Assembly: GCA_934663655.1 (NCBI GenBank)
Contig: CAKUKT010000078.1
Coordinates: forward strand, 1 to 9,657
Direction: 5' to 3'
Origin: an uncultured Victivallaceae bacterium
GTDB taxonomy: Bacteria > Verrucomicrobiota > Lentisphaeria > Victivallales > Victivallaceae
DNA length: 9,657 nucleotides
The notes under the pieces were generated by a model that searched no databases, had not been told where the DNA came from, and saw only the letters and a program-made list of their open reading frames with translations. Position numbers and translations under genes: made by a program. This document shows positions 5,838 to 9,657 of the stretch, piece after piece (the stretch's first letter is position 1; every line of letters begins with the position of its first letter).

Positions 5838-7358
5838 ATGACCAATGACGATACAACTGCATCAACCGCCCGGCCGGGATGGCTGTCCGGACACCAGTGG
5901 GTGCTGCCGGCGATAACCCTGGTGGTTTTCCTCTGCGCTGTCCCCTGGGGAGTGGATCCGCACCATGACGGACTGATGCTTAAGTCGGCGGTCGATGTGG
6001 CGGCGGGACGCGTGGTATTCCGGGATTCCTTCAACCAATACGGTTTACTGACACCGCTGCTGCAGGGAGCGGCCGTCCGCCTGTTCGGCGCCGAAATCAT
6101 CGTGCTGCGGGTGGTAACGGTGCTGTTTTACGCTCTGGCGGCTCTCGAACTCGATCGTCTCTGGCGCCGCTTCCTTTCGGAACCGTTTCGCTGGATGTTG
6201 TTCGTGCTGTTCCTCGGGCTCGCGCCCTTTCATGTGTGGATCATGCTTTCGTGGCCATCGGTCTATGCGCTTTACTTCATGTTGCTCGGCGGAGAGTTAC
6301 TGCTGAAATACCTGGATACCGGGAGGCTGCGCTGGTTGTGCGGAGCCGGAGCGGCGGCGGGAATTGCCTTCGGATTTCGGCAGCCGTGCGGGATCGTTAT
6401 GGTGCTTGCGCAGGCGCTCACGCTCATCCTTGAACTCCGGGTGCGGAGACCGGAGTTCCGGCAACTCTGCCGCCGCTTCGGCGCCTGGTGCGGCGGAGTG
6501 GTGATCTATCCGGTGCTGCTGGCAATGTTTCTGACCTGGTTCGGGTGCTGGCATGACTATGGTCTGCAGTGCTGGGCCAATGCGGCGCGCTTCAGCCAGA
6601 AAGCAGCCGGGAACCGGATCGCCGATCTGCTGACCTGCCTGTTTCCACTTGACTCGGTATTCCTGCTGTTTCCGTTAGCCGCGCTGGGAATTTTCGGCTG
6701 GGCGTTCTGGCGCTTATGGAACCGGCGTGAAGCAAAATTGCTGCCGTTGTGCGCAGTTCTGCTGACGGGGCTGGCGTCATGGCACCAGTACTATCCGGTG
6801 CCGTGCCTGCGTCACTGTTACTGGAGCGCGATTCCGATGCTGGGAGTGCTGCCGTGGCTGGCTCAGCTGTGGTGGAGAAGCCGGAGAAAACGGGTGGTGC
6901 GCCTGGCGGGGCTGATGGTGTTGTTGTTCTGGCCAGCGCTTGCCATCGGCTGGCGAGTGGGATCTTCGGTTCGGAATTTCTACGGGACAGATCGAATTGC
7001 CGTGGAGGCGCCGGGCTTTGCCGGTCTGCGGATCAATCGTGAAGAGGGAGAACTCTTCCAACGGGTCGCCGCGGATTTCCGGCTGGTCGGTACCGTTTTT
7101 CGGGATCGTGTTTTTTTGAATCTCACCCGGGATGCGCTTTATTGTCTCTTTTTTCCGGATCAGCCGAATTATCACCCGATGTTCGTCAACTGGGGTTATC
7201 AGGTGTATCCGGAATATCCGAAATGGGCGGGAGATTTTGTCCGCCGCCGCCAGCCGGTAGTGCTGACGGAGAACCCTTCGCCTTTCCCCGGTTATCAAAC
7301 CGTGATGAGATTTCAATATCGGGATCGAACCATTTTCCTTTCGCTGCCGCCGCGTTGA
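5838..7358 (+). CDS. Polytopic membrane protein, probable GT-C/PMT-type glycosyltransferase
   Basis: 506 residues. The ATG at 5838 has a near-perfect ribosome site (AGGAAGGAG, about seven bases upstream); the frame is open further upstream from a TTG at 5739, but that codon is the promoter -35. After a short cytoplasmic tail there are about ten hydrophobic segments: roughly 19-38, 85-105, 118-138, 139-156, 166-192, 216-236, 270-292, 300-316, 329-346 and 354-372. A polar domain of about 130 residues follows (375-506), probably periplasmic. The first loop contains DPHHDG (40-45), then GRVVFRDSFNQYGLLTPLLQ (57-76). An acidic first periplasmic loop with this layout (HDG, then RD.F..YG) is what I recall from GT-C-fold lipid-sugar-dependent transferases. 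Substrate unknown. It stands alone between two intergenic regions, divergent from the glycan operon, so a role in the same glycan or in glycosylating an exported protein is only suggested by proximity. Confidence 0.7.
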   Translation: MTNDDTTASTARPGWLSGHQWVLPAITLVVFLCAVPWGVDPHHDGLMLKSAVDVAAGRVVFRDSFNQYGLLTPLLQGAAVRLFGAEIIVLRVVTVLFYALAALELDRLWRRFLSEPFRWMLFVLFLGLAPFHVWIMLSWPSVYALYFMLLGGELLLKYLDTGRLRWLCGAGAAAGIAFGFRQPCGIVMVLAQALTLILELRVRRPEFRQLCRRFGAWCGGVVIYPVLLAMFLTWFGCWHDYGLQCWANAARFSQKAAGNRIADLLTCLFPLDSVFLLFPLAALGIFGWAFWRLWNRREAKLLPLCAVLLTGLASWHQYYPVPCLRHCYWSAIPMLGVLPWLAQLWWRSRRKRVVRLAGLMVLLFWPALAIGWRVGSSVRNFYGTDRIAVEAPGFAGLRINREEGELFQRVAADFRLVGTVFRDRVFLNLTRDALYCLFFPDQPNYHPMFVNWGYQVYPEYPKWAGDFVRRRQPVVLTENPSPFPGYQTVMRFQYRDRTIFLSLPPR

Positions 7359-7517
7359 TGACAGGCGCGCTCCGCCCACGAATGGAGGAGGGATGAAATC
7401 GTCCCGGGAAAAACGCTGAAAGCGGCAAAAGAAGCGTCCATTGCAACCGGCGGCGGGAGTTGGCCCTGTTCCGGGAAATTAGTGGGTGGAGCTTTAGGAG
7501 AACGGGCTGAGGGAAAA

Positions 7518-7560
7518 GAGGTGGAGGTGGAAGTTGGAGGTGGAAGATGGAAGGTGGAAA
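7518..7560 (+). repeat. Purine-rich imperfect GGTGGA repeat tract
   Basis: GGTGGA occurs at 7520-7525, 7526-7531, 7539-7544 and 7553-7558 within a tract that is almost all G and A with single Ts. It runs into A8 (7558-7565), GAG, and T6 (7569-7574). Many closely spaced GG pairs could allow a two-tetrad G-quadruplex or triplex-prone DNA. The tract ends about 27 bases before the -35 at 7587, so the A/T block could act as a bent upstream element. It may be a slippage-prone simple repeat. Confidence 0.7.
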
Positions 7561-7586
7561 AAAAAGAGTTTTTTACGGGATAGGGG

Positions 7587-7614
7587 TTGACTTTTACAGT
7601 TGATTCATTATAAT
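7587..7614 (+). promoter_or_regulatory. Near-consensus sigma70-type promoter for the exported repeat protein
   Basis: TTGACT (7587-7592), 16-base spacer, TATAAT (7609-7614, perfect). Upstream A8 and T6 runs (7558-7574) resemble an UP element. The predicted start near 7621 leaves about 220 nt of leader before the ATG at 7841. Confidence 0.7.
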
Positions 7615-7656
7615 ATCCGGTTGAAAAGGTATGCCGCTGTTGTATGGAATGCTACA

Positions 7657-7670
7657 TGGAAAATTTTCCA
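7657..7670. promoter_or_regulatory. 14-bp perfect palindrome in the leader, followed by six Ts
   Basis: TGGAAAATTTTCCA is its own reverse complement and lies about 36 nt after the predicted transcription start; GTTTTTT follows at once. As DNA it looks like a dimeric regulator site in a roadblock position. As RNA it gives only a weak five-pair stem with an AATT loop plus a U-run, so attenuation is possible but weak. Confidence 0.4.
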
Positions 7671-7840
7671 GTTTTTTCGCCGACGTGCTCCGTGGTTTGT
7701 CATCCCTGTGCATTGATCTCTTTCCTATTAGTGTGGTGGCGCAATGTTTCCGGCCCGGGTTTCACGCGCCTGCGCAGCATGTGGACTTTTAATGGATTGA
7801 ATGTAGAATATCGATTTTTCCAACTTTGGAGAGGGGTCGC

Positions 7841-9361
7841 ATGATCAGGAAGAGCTTTTTCACCGGATGTTTTGTCTGTGCACTACTCAGCGGCGCCGCT
7901 GCTTTTGCAGAGTCGCCGGAACCCCGGGAACTGAAGACGAGGTACATAATTTTACCTTCACTCAACACTGAACCCGGTTATCTGACCCAATCGAAGTTCT
8001 ATCTTTCCTGTCGGCCGACCTACAAAATCGGCAACCCGGCCCGGGCGTTGCAGGATATCATCAATGAATTTCCGACGTACAACCGGATAATGCCGGGGAT
8101 GTTCGACGGGGATGAAATCTATCCGCTGGTGTTGATGTGGGCGGTGTATTATGCCAACAGCGAAAATGCCGACCGGCTTTCCGCACCGTATGCACTGGGG
8201 CTGCTCTGCGGCGGCAAATTTGACGAGGCAAAGAGCGCCCTGCTGGCCATAGTTGACAAAAATCCGGATGATTACAGCGCCGCCCTGCTGCTCGGGGTGC
8301 TTTCGATGCGGGATCGGGAGCTTTTCAAATATCTCGAAGCCGCCTACCGGCAAGCACCGCGGAAAACCATCACGCTGGTTGATTTTCTTGCGAGCAACAT
8401 CAAGATGGATGTTCCGGCGGAGCAGGAGTGGGATTTTCTCGACGCCTATATTGATTTATTCGTCCGGGACGATGAGCTCTTCAGGCGGGAGGAACTGCCG
8501 GCCAACCTGCGCCACCGTCTGGCTGAACTGGTCCGCCAGAAATATTTTGACGGGCAAAGCGATCGTTTCCTTCTGGAGGACAAATCCCGGGAAGCTGTGT
8601 TTCGCCATTTCCGGGAGTTGATGAACGAACTGAATATGAAAACCATGGAGGAGAAAATTGATCGGGGAACCGGTCAGCAGGTGGTTCCTCCTCTCGCAGA
8701 CGGGAAGGTAATTTACGCACTGATGAAGCCGGAATCGCTGCAGAAAAACCAGCAAGCGCTCATGCAACTGCTCTCTCCCGGGCAGCCGATGCCTTCCGTG
8801 CAGGAGTTGACGCTGCTGACGGCCTGGGGAGGGTTTTACGCGGGACAGCTCGAACTCTCTCCCCTTCCGGCGGGCGTGGAATCCGAAGGAATTTGCGCAC
8901 TTTTCGGGGAGATCTGCATCGGGGAGTACGGGAAGGCGGCGGAACTTGGTCGGAAACTGCTTGAGAAGAACCCGGATGATTTTTCAGTACTTGCCCTGCT
9001 GGGGGTCTTGGCGGAGAAAGACAGCGAACTCTTTTCATATCTTGAAAAGGCCTTTGCGATAGATCCGCTGAAAACCATTTACATCATCGACTATTTCATC
9101 CGTTGCAGAATAATACCGAGGCGTCCTTCGCCGGAATTTCTCAAATCGTATACGCGACTGATCTATCAGTATCGGGAGGAGATCGTCAAACATAAAATTT
9201 CCCGCCAGGTTGCCAATCAGTTGATGAACATGATCGCTTCCGGGGGATTGCCAGCTTCAGAAGAGGTAAAAACTCTGCGTTCTGTCCTGAGCGGGAACAC
9301 GCATGAGGGTTCGCCGTCCTACGAGGTATTGGCCCCCGGGGAGTCAATGGTTCGCCGGTAA
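7841..9361 (+). CDS. Exported helical-repeat (TPR-like) protein with an internal duplication
   Basis: 506 residues. ATG at 7841 with GGAGAGGGG five bases upstream; an in-frame TTG at 7826 lies too close to that site. The N-terminus is a classic Sec signal peptide: MIRK, hydrophobic core 6-20, cleavage expected after AFA (21-23). The mature protein is mostly helical and contains two copies of a TPR-like unit, about 118-190 and 354-426, offset by 236 residues. Over 140-182 versus 376-418, 24 of 43 residues are identical by hand count, including KNPDD, LLGVL, ELF.YLE.A and KTI. The flanks also look related (IMPGMFDGDEIYPL near 83-96, MPSVQELTLLTAW near 317-329), so each half of the protein may be a copy. 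No catalytic motif and no lipobox: FTGC at 7-10 is too near the start. It is probably a periplasmic or secreted binding or scaffold protein; function unknown. It has its own promoter. Confidence 0.85.
   Translation: MIRKSFFTGCFVCALLSGAAAFAESPEPRELKTRYIILPSLNTEPGYLTQSKFYLSCRPTYKIGNPARALQDIINEFPTYNRIMPGMFDGDEIYPLVLMWAVYYANSENADRLSAPYALGLLCGGKFDEAKSALLAIVDKNPDDYSAALLLGVLSMRDRELFKYLEAAYRQAPRKTITLVDFLASNIKMDVPAEQEWDFLDAYIDLFVRDDELFRREELPANLRHRLAELVRQKYFDGQSDRFLLEDKSREAVFRHFRELMNELNMKTMEEKIDRGTGQQVVPPLADGKVIYALMKPESLQKNQQALMQLLSPGQPMPSVQELTLLTAWGGFYAGQLELSPLPAGVESEGICALFGEICIGEYGKAAELGRKLLEKNPDDFSVLALLGVLAEKDSELFSYLEKAFAIDPLKTIYIIDYFIRCRIIPRRPSPEFLKSYTRLIYQYREEIVKHKISRQVANQLMNMIASGGLPASEEVKTLRSVLSGNTHEGSPSYEVLAPGESMVRR
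8192..9118 (+). repeat. Intragenic duplication: two TPR-like units
   Basis: Copy 1 corresponds to bases 8192-8410 and copy 2 to 8900-9118 of the same gene. The similarity is seen at the protein level (24 of 43 identical over the best-matching stretch, 8258-8386 versus 8966-9094). The DNA has diverged, so the duplication is old and under protein-level constraint. Confidence 0.8.
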
Positions 9362-9502
9362 TCCGACGATGTTTCGCCTGACTTTGCGCGGTGGTTGACG
9401 GGAACGGTTGAGAAATGGTCTGAAAGTTGACCGATTTATGTGGTTGTCATGTAAAAGGTTGAAGTTTAAGAAAATCATGTGGTTCACCGTGCTGTCGTAA
9501 AG
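9362..9502. other. Short intergenic region before the Rhs-like fragment
   Basis: About 140 bases without a recognisable gene. A weak promoter-like pair, TTGACC (9427-9432), 17 bases, TGTAAA (9450-9455), lies in it. The words TATGTGGTT (9437-9445) and CATGTGGTT (9476-9484) are near-repeats. No terminator with a T-run was seen after the repeat-protein gene. Confidence 0.4.
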
Positions 9503-9657
9503 ATGAAACCATCGCCAGTTAGCACTTTGCCGCCGCCGGTTGCCGCCGTCGGCGACGCAACCGCCGATGTTCCGGTTGAGTTCACCGGCAAGCCCCATAT
9601 CGGCGAACTTGGTTACGCGTTTCTTTTCCGCAACTACCGTGCGGACATGGGCAAATG
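9503..9657 (+). pseudogene. Rhs/YD-repeat core fragment, 5'-truncated, runs off the window
   Basis: From ATG 9503 the frame gives 51 residues to the window edge. The stretch VPVEFTGKPHIGELGY (23-38) followed by AFLFRNYRADMGK (39-51) matches the Rhs repeat-associated core as I recall it from Lentisphaerota-like proteins, where it sits near the C-terminus of a very large wall-associated protein and is followed by a variable tip. Here the frame is open only back to a TAA at 9467-9469, no clear ribosome site precedes 9503, and the region upstream shows no Rhs sequence in other frames. So this is either a remnant of a broken rhs gene or an orphan core-plus-tip cassette. The family call rests on about 27 residues. 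Confidence 0.5.

Larger units (their letters stand above)
7359..7840. other. Intergenic region between the GT-C-like gene and the exported repeat protein
   Basis: About 480 bases. It contains a GC hairpin 32 nt after the stop (7390-7405, GGGATG/CGTCCC) without a T-run, a purine-rich GGTGGA repeat tract, an A8/T6 block, a near-consensus promoter and a leader of about 220 nt with a palindrome. Short open frames at 7631-7792 and 7644-7844 overlap in different phases and neither has a properly spaced ribosome site. Confidence 0.6.

Noticed and set aside
7390..7405. Hairpin GGGATG/CGTCCC after the GT-C-like gene as an intrinsic terminator
   Set aside because: It is followed by GGGAAAAACG, with no T-run; at best it is an RNA-stabilising stem.
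7631..7844. Two overlapping small frames (53 and 66 codons) in the leader of the exported-protein gene
   Set aside because: AAAAGG lies one base from the first ATG and about 14 from the second, so neither is well placed; the frames overlap each other and resemble nothing known.
9344..9598. 84-codon - strand frame at the right end
   Set aside because: It overlaps the end of the exported-protein gene and lies antisense to the Rhs-like core; no ribosome site or motif was seen.

Overview
The window carries part of a bacterial surface-polysaccharide locus, followed by two envelope-type genes (a large membrane protein and an exported helical-repeat protein) and the start of an Rhs-like fragment. 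The sequence is moderately GC-rich, with sigma70-like promoters and ordinary Shine-Dalgarno sites. The Rhs core variant at the right edge (FTGKP...FRNYR) resembles what I remember from Lentisphaerota such as Victivallis, so a PVC-group, Lentisphaerota-like bacterium is my best guess. That assignment is an inference from memory and is not proven here.

Left block (1-1556, + strand): the 3' end of a possible SGNH-hydrolase-like gene, then wecB (UDP-GlcNAc 2-epimerase, making UDP-ManNAc). Facing it, on the - strand from 5074 down to 2048, is a tight three-gene operon: a TviB/WbpO-type UDP-HexNAc 6-dehydrogenase, a GT26 (WecG/TagA/CpsF) glycosyltransferase and a WbpP/TviC-type UDP-GlcNAc 4-epimerase. 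The genes are 4 nt apart or overlap by an ATGA. Together the four enzymes can turn UDP-GlcNAc into UDP-ManNAc, UDP-GalNAc and UDP-HexNAc-uronic acids, and place an N-acetylmannosamine-type sugar on a lipid-linked acceptor. The initiating transferase, flippase, polymerase and export genes are not in the window.

Middle (5084-5837): a roughly 750-base divergent intergenic region. It holds two good promoter candidates on opposite strands whose -10 regions share an identical 14-bp word. The leftward one implies an unusually long leader (about 430 nt) before the operon. The rightward one serves a 506-residue polytopic membrane protein that looks like a GT-C/PMT-type glycosyltransferase.

Right block (7359-9657): a purine-rich GGTGGA repeat and an A/T tract lie just upstream of a near-consensus promoter (7587-7614). 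About 220 nt of leader follows, with a 14-bp perfect palindrome, and then a signal-peptide-bearing 506-residue protein that contains an internal duplication of a TPR-like unit. The window ends inside a short frame matching the C-terminal core of Rhs/YD-repeat proteins, with no large upstream Rhs body. I saw no tRNA, rRNA, CRISPR array or insertion sequence. I did not identify an obviously new system; the most unusual items are the duplicated exported protein, the orphan Rhs-like piece and the small repeat structures between genes.
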